From positions 23,278,001-23,342,000 of the forward strand of contig OX940869.1 in assembly GCA_954871525.1 (NCBI GenBank): 64,000 nucleotides of DNA, written 5' to 3'. This DNA is from Parietaria judaica (taxonomy: Eukaryota; Streptophyta; Magnoliopsida; Rosales; Urticaceae). The translations under genes and the position numbers were made by a program. The number at the start of each line of letters is the position of its first letter. Position 1 is the first letter of the stretch. Positions 1 through 11,177 of the stretch are shown here, one piece after another. The notes below the pieces were generated by a model. It saw only the letters and a program-made list of their open reading frames with translations, had not been told where the DNA came from and made no database searches.

Positions 1-1223
1 TTATGGCCGCGGGCAACGACCAAAGCACCATTTGCTACCTTCCACGCTCCACCGCCAAAGGTTATCGTGTGGCCTTCTCCGTCGAGTTGGCCCACCGAAA
101 TTAAGTTGCGCTTCAATTTCGGCACATGTCGAACCTTCTTAATCTTCCACATGCGTTCGTTTGGCATCTTCAAGGTGATGTCCCCGGTACCAACAATATC
201 TAGTGGTATACCGTCGGCCAAATAGACTTTCCCGAGGTTCCCCGCAACGTAGTTCTCCATTTGCTCTTTGTTCGGAGCGGTGTGGAAAGACGCTCCCGAA
301 TCAAGCACCCAACTATCAATCGGGCTATCAACGGACAACAATAGCGCATCACCCTTATCCTCAACAACTCCACTGACCGGGTTGTCGGCCGACAAGAATA
401 ACGCATCACCGACTTCTTCGGTAGCCGCATTTACGGCATCTTCTCTGTTGTCATGTTTCTTCTTCAGAGCTCTACAATCTTTCCTCATGTGGCCCGTTTT
501 ACCGGAGTTCCAACACTCCATTTTTCGTCCGAATCTTGACTGACTTCTGCCATTTCTTGACTTTGATCTGCCCTTGTTCCGGTTGTGGATCTTCTCGGTT
601 CCTATGGCTCTGTGTTCTACGTGCAACGCAGAACTCGACGATGCTTCCCCTGAATCGATTCTCCGAACTTCCTCTGCAAGAATACGATCTCTGACATCGT
701 TGAACTTTAACTTGGCAGTACCCACGGAGTTACTAACCGCTGCCCTCATCGATTCCCAACTCGGTGGTAAAGACGTCAACAAAATTAGGGCACGAACTTC
801 ATCATCCAAATTTATTTCAACGGACGACAATTGATTGACTATGGTGTTGAACTCGTTCAAGTGAGTAGCTACAGACCCACTTTCTTCCATTCTCAAATAG
901 AAAAGTTTCTTCATGAGAAATACCTTGTTGTTCGCCGAGGGTTTCTCGTACATATCGGAGAGAGCTTTCATCATGCTCGCCGTAGTCTTCTCCTTCGCCA
1001 CGTTGTGCGCGACATTTCTCGACAACGTCAACCGCACAACTCCGAGCACCTTTCTATCAAGGAGAGCCCATTCCGCATCATCCATATCCTTTGGTTTCGA
1101 ACCCAAAGGAAGATGAAGCTCTCTACCATAGAGGTAGTCTTCGACTTGCATTCTCCAAAACGCGTAGTCCGAACCATCGAACTTCAAGCTTTGCACCAAC
1201 CCATCGTTTCCACCCATCGTCAT
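1..1223 (-). CDS. Ty1/copia gag-protease polyprotein, N-terminal part (runs off left edge)
   Basis: I translated the minus strand by hand from the ATG at 1223 to position 1 and found no stop over about 407 codons. The start is fixed by a TAG codon directly upstream. Residues 1-230 have the pattern of a copia-type Gag (phrases such as FDGSDYAFWRMQ and LTSLPPSWESMR). A zinc knuckle follows at residues 237-250, CWNSGKTGHMRKDC, where the usual second Cys is Ser240. The aspartic protease motif DSGAS starts at residue 308. After it comes the conserved stretch ending VGQLDGEGHTITF. The family is Ty1/copia (TNT1-like in wording). Gag forms the cytoplasmic particle and the protease matures the polyprotein. 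The frame is open, but the damaged zinc knuckle suggests this copy no longer packages RNA normally. Integrase and RT would lie to the left of the window. Confidence 0.93.
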   Translation of the reverse strand, partial: MTMGGNDGLVQSLKFDGSDYAFWRMQVEDYLYGRELHLPLGSKPKDMDDAEWALLDRKVLGVVRLTLSRNVAHNVAKEKTTASMMKALSDMYEKPSANNKVFLMKKLFYLRMEESGSVATHLNEFNTIVNQLSSVEINLDDEVRALILLTSLPPSWESMRAAVSNSVGTAKLKFNDVRDRILAEEVRRIDSGEASSSSALHVEHRAIGTEKIHNRNKGRSKSRNGRSQSRFGRKMECWNSGKTGHMRKDCRALKKKHDNREDAVNAATEEVGDALFLSADNPVSGVVEDKGDALLLSVDSPIDSWVLDSGASFHTAPNKEQMENYVAGNLGKVYLADGIPLDIVGTGDITLKMPNERMWKIKKVRHVPKLKRNLISVGQLDGEGHTITFGGGAWKVANGALVVARGH

Positions 1224-1246
1224 CTAGATCGCAACACAACCCGGTT

Positions 1247-1258
1247 GCTCTGATACCA
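1247..1258 (-). other. Primer-binding site of the left copia element
   Basis: On the minus strand this reads TGGTATCAGAGC, the common plant LTR-retrotransposon primer site complementary to the 3' end of initiator methionine tRNA. It lies two bases from the LTR end at 1261, which fixes the orientation of the element. Confidence 0.92.
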
Positions 1259-1260
1259 GT

Positions 1261-1630
1261 TGTTAGGGAATAAGCACCGAATCCCTTTTGAACCGAAGAC
1301 TAAATAATGATAAGAAACGAAATAAAATGACACCGGAGATTATAGTGGTTTGCCCCCAATGCGGGAGGTACGTCCACTTGCCGCTTGCAAATATGATCCA
1401 CTAGAATCTCCAACGGAGTTGTTCGAATACACCCTCGAGCTCACTCACTCTTCCCTTGTGTTTACAAGTGTTTCTCACTCTCTCTTGTGTTTACAAGTGT
1501 TTACAAGTGTTTCTCACTCTCTCTTATGGAGGAAGAAACCCACCAAGCTCTCATATTAGCCTTTGGTCAAAACTTGTCGAAGAAGACAACTTTCTCATCA
1601 AGAAAGTCTAAAAGCAACATAGATGAAATA
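1261..1630 (-). repeat. 5' LTR of the left copia element (outer end unresolved)
   Basis: The LTR begins on the plus strand with TGTTAGGG at 1261, directly after the primer-binding site, so on the element's strand it ends CCCTAACA. It contains tandem copies of a CTCACTCTCTCTT / GTGTTTACAAGT pattern at about 1450-1530. I could not find a matching outer TG/CA end or a target duplication, because the partner LTR is outside the window. The right boundary given is only a guess. Confidence 0.6.
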
Positions 1631-2447
1631 CCAAAATTACCCCTAGGCTAATCAAAACTTTCCCAATTAAATTAGTTTTCACATATTAACATCGTAGTCG
1701 TAGATATAACTTGCAAACAGTTTGCAGACATAAAACACTTTTCGAAATAACATAGGCAAGATAACACTCGGGTTCCTGGGTGAAGCAACGATAAAGTGAA
1801 CCAACAAGATAAGTCGTGTCAAGGTAAAACGGCGAGTCGTTCAGATCAAGCTTTGATGCCTCACGAGATCGTCGTTCTTACAATGAAACGACATGTTTAG
1901 GAGAAGTGTGTATTTTAGTGGACATCCAAGGATTTTGACATTGCACAAAAATTCGACGAGTGTTATTAAATTTACATAAGAAATACAAAGTCAAAATATA
2001 AAATTAAATATTATAAAAAAGAACCTGATTCAAATTTCAAAGTATATCGTCAAAATTAAATATTATAAAAAATACACTTGTTTTGTTTTTTTTTTGTTTT
2101 TTTTTTTGTTTTTTTGTTTTTAATCCACCAAGCGTATTCATTTGAAAATAGTTTAAGCAAAGCAACAAACTCAAACGACCGTAATATACATTTATTTTTA
2201 ACACAAATTCAAATTTCCTGACCTAAGAAGCTGTTAAATATCGCGAACTCTAGAAGGAAAATAACAGAATTAAAACCATATTTGTATCATACATAACATT
2301 AATTTATGAACATCTGAATATAGCCAAATTCCATAATCCGTATTTGATTTAACCTATACGTCTTGATTTTATGAAGAAATTAAACCACATCCGCATGATT
2401 TAAAACTATATTTGAAACCATACAAAAATGATAGATTTAAAACCATA

Positions 2448-2450
<3 letters not shown>
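1631..2450. other. Gene-less AT-rich stretch
   Basis: I see no open frame with codon structure here. The first part may still belong to the LTR. A run of T tracts broken by single Gs lies at about 2082-2121. Nothing else recognisable. Confidence 0.5.

Positions 2451-2451
<1 letters not shown>

Positions 2452-2492
<41 letters not shown>
2452..2492. repeat. (TA)n microsatellite
   Basis: Pure alternating AT of about 41 bp. It directly abuts the left end of the foldback element starting at 2496, so it is probably the expanded target site of that insertion. Confidence 0.95.
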
Positions 2493-2493
<1 letters not shown>

Positions 2494-2495
2494 GT

Positions 2496-3434
2496 GGAAA
2501 CTTGAAAACATGACTCACGCATGTTCTACGTTTTCTTTTCTCCAAATTGATGTATCTGAGTAATGGTTCCACAAACTCTATTTTTATCTCATTTTGGACA
2601 AAAATACCATTTTCTCTACTTGAGTTGAGAAACTGTCATTTTGGACTGTTTTGGGCAAAAAGTTGGACATTTTAATGAGTAAAGTTTAACAGTTTCTGGG
2701 AAATATTGTCTTAAATTTGACATTTTTTCGCGTATGGGTTGACAGTATTTGGCACAAAGTTTGGAAGTTTATGGGAAATATTGTCTTAGCTTTGACATTT
2801 TTTCGATTATGGGTTGATAATATTTGGCACAAATTTTGACAGTTTTATGAGTAAAATTTGATAGTTTCTCTGAAAAGGGTGTTTTTGTCCAAAATGTAGC
2901 TAAATACAGATTGGGGAATATATACTCAGATACATTAATTTGGGGAATAGAAAACGTAACTTGAAAAAATGACTCCCAAAGAGCATGTTCTACGTTTTCT
3001 ATTCTCCAAATTGATGTATCTGAGTAATTATTCCCGAAACTCTATTTTATCTCATTTTGGACGAAAATACCATTTTCTCTACGAGCTGAGAAACTGTGAT
3101 TTTGGACAGTTTTCTACACAAAGTTGGACAGTTTCTGGGAAATATTGTTTTAACTTTGACATTTTTTCGAGTGTGGGTAAACAGTATTTGACACAAAGTT
3201 TGACAATTTCTGAGAAATATTGTCTTAACTTTGACATTTTTTTCGAGTATGGGTTGACAGCATTTGGCACAAAGTTTGACAGTATTATGAGTAGAGTTTG
3301 ACAGTTTCTCGTAAAAGGGTGTTTTTGTCCAAATTGTAATTGAATACAGATTGAGGAATAGATACTCAGATACAACAATTTGGGGAATAGAAAACTTAGA
3401 ACATGCTTTTTAGGAGTCATTTTTTCAAGTTTCC
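2496..3434. mobile_element. Dimeric foldback MITE inserted in (TA)n
   Basis: The left end (GGAAACTTGAAAACATGACTC) is matched by the inverse of the right end (GAGTC, then T-rich, then CAAGTTTCC). The inverted repeat extends about 70 bp inward through GCATGTTCTACG and a segment containing GATGTATCTGAGTA. The element is a head-to-tail dimer: a second left end starts at about 2959, so units 2496-2957 and 2958-3434 are roughly 460-475 bp each. Both units are full of the word GACAGTTT and variants. Both outer ends touch (TA)n tracts. No coding sequence. The terminal 90 bp resemble the termini of the larger element at 3490-14441. Superfamily not certain; possibly Mutator-like. Confidence 0.8.

Positions 3435-3443
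<9 letters not shown>

Positions 3444-3489
<46 letters not shown>
3444..3489. repeat. (TA)n microsatellite between two related elements
   Basis: About 46 bp of alternating TA separates the right end of the dimeric MITE from the left end of the large inverted-repeat element. It borders both. Confidence 0.95.
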
Positions 3490-3491
<2 letters not shown>

Positions 3492-4000
3492 AAAACTTAA
3501 AAAAATGACTCCCCAAAATGCAAGTTCTACCGATTTTATTCCTCATTTTAATGAATTTGAAAAATTATTCTCCAATTCTATTTTGATCCATTGTTTGACA
3601 AAGTTACCCTTATCTTCCCTCCAACCCTCGTTGGGTTAACTTTATTAAATTTCCCCTCTTCACTCTCTCTCTCTCATGATCAGACTTTACTCTCTCTCTC
3701 TCCACTGATCTATACATTTCCCCCCTCTCTCTCTCTAACGCAACCCTGCCAACAACCCACACTCACCGAGCCCTAAAACCCAAAACCCATCCTCACCGAA
3801 ACCATTCGTGCGAAAACCGGAATCTACGCCGCCAATAGTTAAATTATTTTGAGTCATGTTTGTAATAATGGAAACCGTATAATATTAACTAAATATTATG
3901 TAATGCTTATTTTCTTGATTTTGTTATGTTGTTAACTTTGGTCCTTTGACTCATAGACAATTTTGCGGAAAATATTAGACAGTTTGAATATGTTCGTACT
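3490..4000 (+). repeat. Left inverted arm of the large element
   Basis: The arm is the inverse of 14441 down to about 14160, then jumps to match about 11890 down to 11630. It contains CT-rich sequence at 3658-3745 and the tail of the captured gene at 3808-3842 (KTGIYAANS, stop). Compared with the right arm it has an internal deletion that joins CCGAAACC directly to the last few codons of the captured gene. Confidence 0.75.
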
Positions 4001-4138
4001 TCGTAGTTTAATCTATAATAAAAGTGCAAAAACTAAAGTCGATACCGAATAGTAAAAACTTAAAACCATACAAATCATACTCAGTCAAAACATAGCATGA
4101 AACTGTTAAGACATTTTGTAGAAAATGTTTAATACTAT

Positions 4139-5519
4139 TTTATTCCCTTCATCTAAATGTTACTTTTTTATTTTTTCATTTTTTATGTTGGACTGTTTTT
4201 TACATCAAGCTAGAGTGTTTTTCCTATCTAGGTAGACAGTATATGAGTTTAGGGTAATATAACTAGTTGGGGTGGACAGTTTTCTACAACACGTTAGAGT
4301 ATTTTTCTCATCTAGGTAGACACATTTTTGGTTTTCATTTAAAAAAAAAATACCAGGATTTGGTTGGACAGTTTTTAAGCTCCGGTTAAATAGTTTTCAC
4401 TATCTAGGTTGGCACTTTAGGGGTTTAGGATAAAAAAAAAGATTAATTTTATTCCCTTCATCTAAATGTTACTTTTTATGTTGGACTATTTTTTACATAA
4501 AGGTAGAGTGTTTTTCCTATATAGGTAGACAATATATGGGTTTAGGGTAATATAACTTGTTGGGGTGGACAGTTTTCTATAACACGTTAGAGTGTTTTTC
4601 TCATCTAGGTAGACACATTTTTGGTGTTCATTTAAAAAAAAAAAAAAAACCAGGATCTGGTTGGACATTTTTCAAGCTCCTGTTAGATAGTTTTCACCAT
4701 CTAGGTTGACAGTTTAGGGGTTTAGGGTAAAAAAAAAAAGTTTAATTTTATTCCTTTCATCTAAATGAAACTTTTTATGTTGGACTATTTTTTACATAAA
4801 GTTAGAGTGTTTTTCCTATCTAGGTAGACGGTTTATGGGTTTAGGGTAATATAACTTGTTGGGGTGGATAGTTTTCTACAACCCGTTAGAGTGTTTTTCT
4901 CATCTAGGTAGACACATTTTTGGTTTTGATTTTAAAAAAAAAAATGATCTAGTTGGACAATTTTTAAGCTCCGGTTAGATAGTTTTCACTATCTAGGTTG
5001 ACACTTTAGGGGTTTAGGGTAAAAAAAGTTTAATTTTATTCCCTTCATCTAAATGTTACTTTTTATGTTGGACCGTTTTTTACATAAAGTTAGAGAGTTT
5101 TTCCTATGTAGGTAGACAGTTTATTGGTTTAGGGTAATATAACTTGTTGGGGTTGATAGTTTTCTACAACACGTTAGCGTGTTTTTCTCATCTAGGTAGA
5201 CGTTTTGGTTTTCATTAAAAAAAAAAATACCAGGATCTGGTTCGATAGTTTTTAAGCTCCGGTTAGATAGTTTTCACGATCTAAGTTGACACTTTAGGGG
5301 TTTAGGGTAAAAAAAGTTTAATTTTATTCCTTTCATCTCAATGGTACTTTTTATGTTGGACTATTCTTTACATAAAGTTGGAGTGTTTTTCCTATCTAGG
5401 TAGACACTTTATGGGTTTAAGGTAATATAACTTTTTGGGGTGGACAGTTTTCTACAATACGTTAGAGTGTTTTTCTCATCTAGGTAGACACATTTTTGGT
5501 TTTCATTTAAAAAAAAAAT
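4139..5519. repeat. Tandem array of about 290-310 bp units
   Basis: The anchor TTATTCCCTTCATCTAAATG recurs at 4139, 4449, 4748, 5036 and 5324, giving periods of about 310, 299, 288 and 288 bp: four full units and one partial. Each unit repeats the words GTTGGACAGTTTT, TCATCTAGGTAGACA and GGGGTTTAGGGTAA, with a poly-A stretch in the middle. Non-coding. Confidence 0.92.
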
Positions 5520-6045
5520 ATACTATCTAAACTGTCTAATCTTACCACACAAACTATCTAAGCGGACTACAAAAACTATCTAACTCACTGAAAAACTGTA
5601 TAGACGTGAAAATGGTGTCCTGAATTTGAAATTAAACTAATATAAACCCTAGAAAAGTCCTATTAAGACTTAATAGGACTCATATATTCTCATGGATTTT
5701 TTTTTTTTAAATCCCTTAACCTTTTAACAAATTGTCTAATTTTAGTATAGAAATTGTCTAAACCTAGCAGAAAAACAGTCTAACCTCACCGAAATTGCTA
5801 GAACCTTTCAAAGCAATAAGATTAAAATGAACATTTCAAACGTGTAAAATAGATTATGCAGATGCATTACCTCTAGTTAAGAAGACTAACATAACATAAT
5901 TACACGTTTATACACTTTTTTGGTGAGCTTAGACAATTTTTGAAGTAAGTTTAGACAGTTTTTATGGTGAGATTAGACAATTTTTATAAAACTACACAAA
6001 CTTTTTGAAAAATAAAACGATGACAATATTAGATGCACTATGTAC
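5520..6045. other. AT-rich filler plus left copy of the repeat flanking the hAT
   Basis: 5520-5900 holds scattered variants of the word AAACTGTCTAA and no genes. 5901-6045 is a segment with the repeated phrase GGTGAGATTAGACA that is duplicated on the other side of the hAT at 11178-11324. Confidence 0.65.
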
Positions 6046-6251
6046 CAGGGTTCGAATTACCGACGATAATCGCCAATAATCGAGCTTTTCGATAGTTACC
6101 GGTAAGTTGCCGGCTCTAACACTTATCGTTTTATATGCTTTTCGACGATTATCGAGCTTTTCGATAAACTATTTTCCAACCGATTATCTGTAAAACACGT
6201 GTAAAAAATAGGGTCTTTTCGGTGCAAATAAAAAAATAAATTTAGGGCAAA

Positions 6252-6259
6252 TATAAATA
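6252..6259 (+). promoter_or_regulatory. TATA box of the hAT transposase gene
   Basis: TATAAATA at 6252-6259 is followed about 100 bp later by a consensus splice donor, CTG then GTAAGT, at 6355. This fits a short non-coding first exon. It sits about 200 bp inside the left terminus, a normal place for a transposase promoter. Confidence 0.6.
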
Positions 6260-6892
6260 CCCTCTTCTCGCCGAATTTCAACCTAAAACACACTTCTCGC
6301 CTCTTCTCGCCGCCAACAGCCCATTTCTTATACTTCTCGGCGATTTTCGAGCTGGTAAGTCCCCGATTTTCGGCTAATCTAATGCTTTTCAATGGAAATC
6401 ATGCGCTGCGGCAAAAGTTTGCAAAGTTTGGTTTTAAGCTTTTTCCACCGAATTTCTCCAAAAAATTTTCTAACTTTTGGGTATATTTAGGAGTTATAAA
6501 CATAGATCTATATGTTTCTTGCAATTTTTCTTTGATATTTACTGATTTTACACGATTTTGAGATGATTTGCATAAGTTACAAAAACAAAGAGTTAGTTGT
6601 TCATTAGTTATGTTTGGAGATTGATAAAGATTGACACTTTTAGGATTTTGAGTTGTTTTTTTTTTTTTTTTTTGCATTTTTATGAATATATCTTGTTGAA
6701 AACTTGTTTCCATGACTTTATTTGTAATTATTTTGTTAGATTTAGATGAAATATATAAGGATTACAATCTGTTTTAGGTTTTTTAATGTAAAAATTATAG
6801 AGATTCATATATTTTTTTTAAGTTTATAGCTATTTAATCAATTTTTTTTATGTATATAGCTGAATAATATGTTATTGTCGGTTAATTTTTAG

Positions 6893-7590
6893 GCAGATTG
6901 GAGGTTTAATTCGGATTTCTTAATAATTATGGCAAAAGTATTCAAAGTTTACTTTTTGTGATTTGTGAAGTAATCTATTCATTTTTTGGGGTTTTCTCGT
7001 TTATTAAATATTTTTTGAAATATTAATCTGATTTTCTGTTGTATTTTATTTGCAGATATGACGATAATTCGGTTTTCCTTATAACTGCGGCAAAAGTATT
7101 ACAAGTTTATCTTTCGTGTTTTGTGAGGTAATCTACTCATTTTTTTGGGTGTGTTACTTTATTAATTATTTTTCGAAATATTTATGTGATTTTTTGGTGT
7201 AGTTTATTTGCAGATTTTAAGGTATTTTGTTTTTTGTCATAATTGCGGCGAATGTGTTTGAAGTTTATCTTTCGTGATTTTTTAGGTAATGTACTCATTT
7301 TTTTGGGTCTTTCCGTTTATTAAATATTTTTTGAAATCTTAATCTGATTTTTTTGGGATAATTTATTTGCACATTTGACGATAGATCGGTTTTCGTCATA
7401 ATTGCGGCAAAAGTCCTCAAGTTTATCTGCTCGTGATTTTTCGGTAATCTACTGATTTTTCTTGCTGTCAGCTTTCATAAAATATTTATTCCTACAATAA
7501 TGGGGGATTTTGGTGGAATTTAATTTATTTTTTGAGATAAAAATTGTTATTTGCGGTAAAAGTACCAGTCTTTGCGATTTGTCACTAGTC
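6893..7590 (+). repeat. Tandem array of about 159 bp exon-like units in the hAT leader
   Basis: The phrase TTGCAGAT or a variant recurs at 6893, 7052, 7210 and 7369 (periods 159, 158, 159). Each unit has an acceptor-like TTTGCAG, a 70-80 bp core with GCGGCAAAAGTA, and a donor-like GAG or TAG followed by GTAATC. Unit 4 has CAC in place of CAG. The array ends at an acceptor-like TTGTTTAG just before the transposase ATG. Confidence 0.85.
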
Positions 7591-7627
7591 TCGTAATTCT
7601 TATTGTTGTTTAGGTTGAACTTTGAAA

Positions 7628-10600
7628 ATGAGTAAAGACAACATTGCGAGGGAGCATTGCACTCCTTATATGGATCCGAGCAACAACTCGGGTTTCAAGT
7701 GCAACTACTGCGGGAAGGAGATCAGAGGTGGCGGGATCACCAGAATGAAACAACATTTGACCGGCAACGATAAGAACAAAAATGTCGCGCTGTGTACCAA
7801 AGTCCCGAACGATGTGCGGAACCTCATCATGGAGACTATGCAGAGTTCCCAAAAGAAGAAGAAGAAGAGGCACGATATGACAGTTAATATACGGGAAAAT
7901 ATTTACCAGAGCGTTGATGATTCTTCCGATGAAGACGAGACCCAGCCTGTGGACATTGAAAGAGAAGTAGCACGGCAAGTATGAAAAACCAGTAAAGAGG
8001 CAGCGGCCAAACAATGGGAAGAAGACCAGACCAGAGGCGACGCAAGCAGCGCCGGTGCCGCCACCACCCCGGCGCTGTTCGATAGGCCTTCGAAAAAATA
8101 GAAAAGGCTCGATTTAATGTTTTTACCGAAGACTATTTTGAAGGTGGGGAAGTCGATAGCCAAATACTTAATCCACAAAGGGGTTCCGTGGTGCCACGCA
8201 GACGATCTTATTTTCCGTAACATGTTGTTTTGCGTAGCCGAAGCAGGTAACCTAATTTATGAGTTTACTTTTATGATTGTTTGAATTTCCGATTACGTAT
8301 TAAGTTAACTATTAATAATATTCCATTTTACGAGTGTAAGCGTTGGATGCCCGTATCCCACGTCAAAGGACATAGCGGGAAAGTATCTGACTCTTGAGTA
8401 CGAGGACTGGCAGAAGTACAAGCAGGATCAGATTCCCGTGTGGCAGAAATTTGGCGTGACGATCATGTCGGACGGTTGGACCGGACCGACGAATATGTCA
8501 ATCCTGAACATCATGATCTTTTCGGCGGGGAGGACAGTGTTTATCAAGGCAATCAACGCGTCCTCCCACGCCAAAAATGCGCATTACTTGGGCAGGATAC
8601 TTTCTGCAGTGATTGAGGAGATCGGCCCGCATAACGTCGTGCAAATTGTGACCGACAACGCCGCAGCTTACAAAAGAGCCGGTCAAGATTTGATGGAGAA
8701 GTACAATTTGTACTGGACACCGTGCGCTGCTCACTGCATCGACTTGATGTTTCACGACATCAGAAAAAGGAAGAGCATCGATGAGACCGTGAAGGGGTGC
8801 AGACTCATCACGAAGTTTATCTACAACCACGGCCAAGTGCTCGATACCATGAGGAAGACATGCAAGGGTGAGATCATCCGTCCGGGGGCGACAAGGTTTG
8901 CCACAAACTTTCTCTCCCTGACCAGCTTAAAGGGGAAAAAGGCCGGACTCAAGGCGATGTTTATATCCGATTGGTGGGATAACTCCACATTCAAGGAGAC
9001 GAGAGAAGGGAGAGCCGCGGCCACATTGTGCTTGAGCGACTCTTTTTGGGCTTCGGTTGACAATGCCTTGAGCGTGTTCGCCCCCATGTACACAGCACTC
9101 CGGCTCGTCGACACCGAGGTGCATCCGACGATGGGTATGGTGTATCGCTTGTTCGAAATCATCGTGGCGGACCTCCGTGCACTTCAAGGAAAACAATGGG
9201 CAATCGAAATTGTGGAGGCGAGATGGCATCGAAACTTGCAGCATCCACTGCATATTGTGGCCCACTTTTTGAACCCAAGAATCGCCTACGAGCGAGACAT
9301 TGAGATGCCAGAAAATGCCATCCGAGATGTCACCATGGTCTACGATCGTTTGTTTCCTCATGACGACGTGACACATCTGGCCGTTCAGGTAAGATCTTAC
9401 TTTAATTTTGTAATTTTACTTCTTGTGATTAAATAAAATGTAACTTACTTTCTTGTATTGTAGTGCGTGCGGTTTCGTGACGCTGTAGGTCCGTTGCGCG
9501 AGCGGTCATGCGTGGCAGCACAGTAGACTCTTGCACCCGGTAAGTTTTACACATCAACATGCTAAGGTTTACACATGCTAAGTTTTAATTTTTTGATTTA
9601 TTTACAGATGATTGGTGGAGCATATTCAGGAGTTCGTGCCCCACATTGCAGAGGCTAGCAATGCGGATTTTGTCGCAGACCGCGTCTGCCTCAGCGTGTG
9701 AGAGGAACTGAAGCACGTTTGCCCTGATCCACACCAACCTCCGCAATCGTGTGGCGTACGCGACACTTGAGAAGCTAGTGTTTTGCAACTACAACCAGAA
9801 GCTAGCGCTACGAGACTTGAGGGCGCAGTACGACCAGGTCGACAAAGTCGATCCGTATGAGTCCCTCACGAAGTCTTTGGCTATGGCCTCTGCAGGTGTT
9901 GACTTTGAGGACGCAATTGTAGAGTGGATCCGACCAGTCCACCTCGATGACGAAGATGGCAACCCAGACCCAGAGATCGCCGCGGAGGCTCGATCATACG
10001 GAGTTGTGATCAGCCGAGTCCTTGGTGAGCAAAGACTCGGTCCTACCCCCGACCCCCCGGGGGTTCATGGAGGAGTTGACAGCGGCTCAACCGTTGCTGG
10101 GCCTAGTTCCAGTCAACATCATACTCATACGACTGGTACTCACTGTAGTTCCCCTCCCCATAGCCCTTCACATAGTGGCTTGGGTGGGGGAGGAGGTGAC
10201 ACCCAGAGAGGATGGGGTGGCGGCCAGAGAGGTTGGGGAGGTGACACCCAGGGAGAATGGGGTGGCGGGTAGAGAGGTACAGGTGATTACTATTTTTCTT
10301 TGAATGTATCGTTTATTTTAATTTTGTTGATTGCATGTATATATGAATGTCAACTAATATATTTACAAAACAGGTGACCTGAACTACGACCCTGCCAACA
10401 TGGGATACATTCCCGACCAACAGTACGGCGACCAGCAGTCTCCTCAATAACAAGACGACGCATCTTCTGCTGTTGGATTCTACTTTGGAAGTGACTATCA
10501 CTCTCAGAGCGAGAACCCCGTCGACTCAATGTCTGGGTACTTAGAGACGATGTCGCTGGGAACTTTGGTGAGCACTCAGTTTGCAACTCCGCACCCTGTG

Positions 10601-10804
10601 TTCGAGAACGGTGTCTGGGCGCATCCGTTGTATTCAAATCGTGGCATCTATACGGAGCAACACGTATATGATTACCACGTGAGTTACTTCCGTACGCATT
10701 TCGAACCACATGGCTTGTTTTGGAACACATATCTGAACATGCATCTGGAAGCAAGTGGTGCCACCGGTGTTCTGGAAGCCCACAGGAGATCGTCATTTTT
10801 CTGA
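7628..10804 (+). pseudogene. hAT transposase (BED zinc finger, DUF659, hAT dimerisation), inactivated
   Basis: Exon 1 starts at ATG 7628 (MSKDNIAREHC) and has a BED-type zinc finger: FKCNYCGKEI, then TRMKQHLTG and a later Cys. It is stopped by TGA at about 7982 and again by TAG near 8098. After an intron (donor 8247, acceptor near 8340) a long open stretch to 9388 matches DUF659 (IMSDGWTGPTNMSI, VVQIVTDNAAAYKRAG, WTPCAAHCIDLMFHDI). Small introns follow at 9389-9463 and 9540-9607. The C-terminal hAT dimerisation region is at about 9610-9850 (DWWSIF, LSQTASASACERN, LEKLVFCNYN). Its expected Trp after CERN is TGA. The tail is rich in Gly, His and Asp. A last exon from 10374 (NYDPANMGYIPDQQYG) also has a stop, and its open frame ends at 10804. 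The enzyme would bind the TIRs and cut and paste the element. At least five in-frame stops and a phase problem at the first intron mean it is dead. Confidence 0.88.
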
Positions 10805-11177
10805 GGTCGGAGAAGTCGGTTTGAGTATTATCTACCTATTATCTATCTATTATGTGTTTGAGTTTTAGACTATGTGTTTGATAGTTTAGGCATTTATATG
10901 TTTTATTAGTGTTTTAGATTTGAGACTAGTGATGGAATTATATGTGTGTATGACTTTATTTACATATGTTTTGTGGTATGATATTATAAAAATATTTTGT
11001 AAGTTTTCCGTCGAAAAGTATCGAAAAGTGTCGATAATCCGTCGATAATCTTCGAAAAGTATCGGTAATCGGTAAGCTACAGTATTATAAGTTTTCCGTC
11101 GGTTAATCAGTAAGCTATCGATTAATCCGTCGAAAACGGTAACCGATTTATCGACAAGTTCGGTAAGTTGAACCTTT

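Larger units (their letters stand above)
6046..11177 (+). mobile_element. Complete hAT transposon with dead transposase
   Basis: The left terminus CAGGGTTCGAATTACCGA pairs imperfectly with the right terminus, which on the inverse strand reads AAAGGTTCAACTTACCGA. Both subterminal regions are crowded with TTCGAAAAG and TCGATAATCG words in both orientations, a usual hAT feature. Inside are a TATA box, a tandem leader array and a multi-exon hAT transposase with stops. Length is about 5.1 kb. An 8 bp target duplication cannot be seen. Instead about 145 bp is duplicated on both sides. Confidence 0.85.

Noticed and set aside
1247..1258. tRNA-like signal (also at 45808-45819)
   Set aside because: These are primer-binding sites complementary to a tRNA end, 12 bases next to LTRs, not tRNA genes.
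268..1273. Plus-strand open frames in the first kilobase
   Set aside because: They are shadows of the continuous minus-strand copia gag-protease frame, which has the domain motifs.
3403..3776. Small open frames over the TA tract and CT-rich block
   Set aside because: Low-complexity sequence inside the arms of a repeat. No domain or codon structure.
4139..5519. CRISPR-like repeat structure
   Set aside because: Units are about 300 bp, contiguous, and in a plant genome. There are no short repeats with unique spacers.
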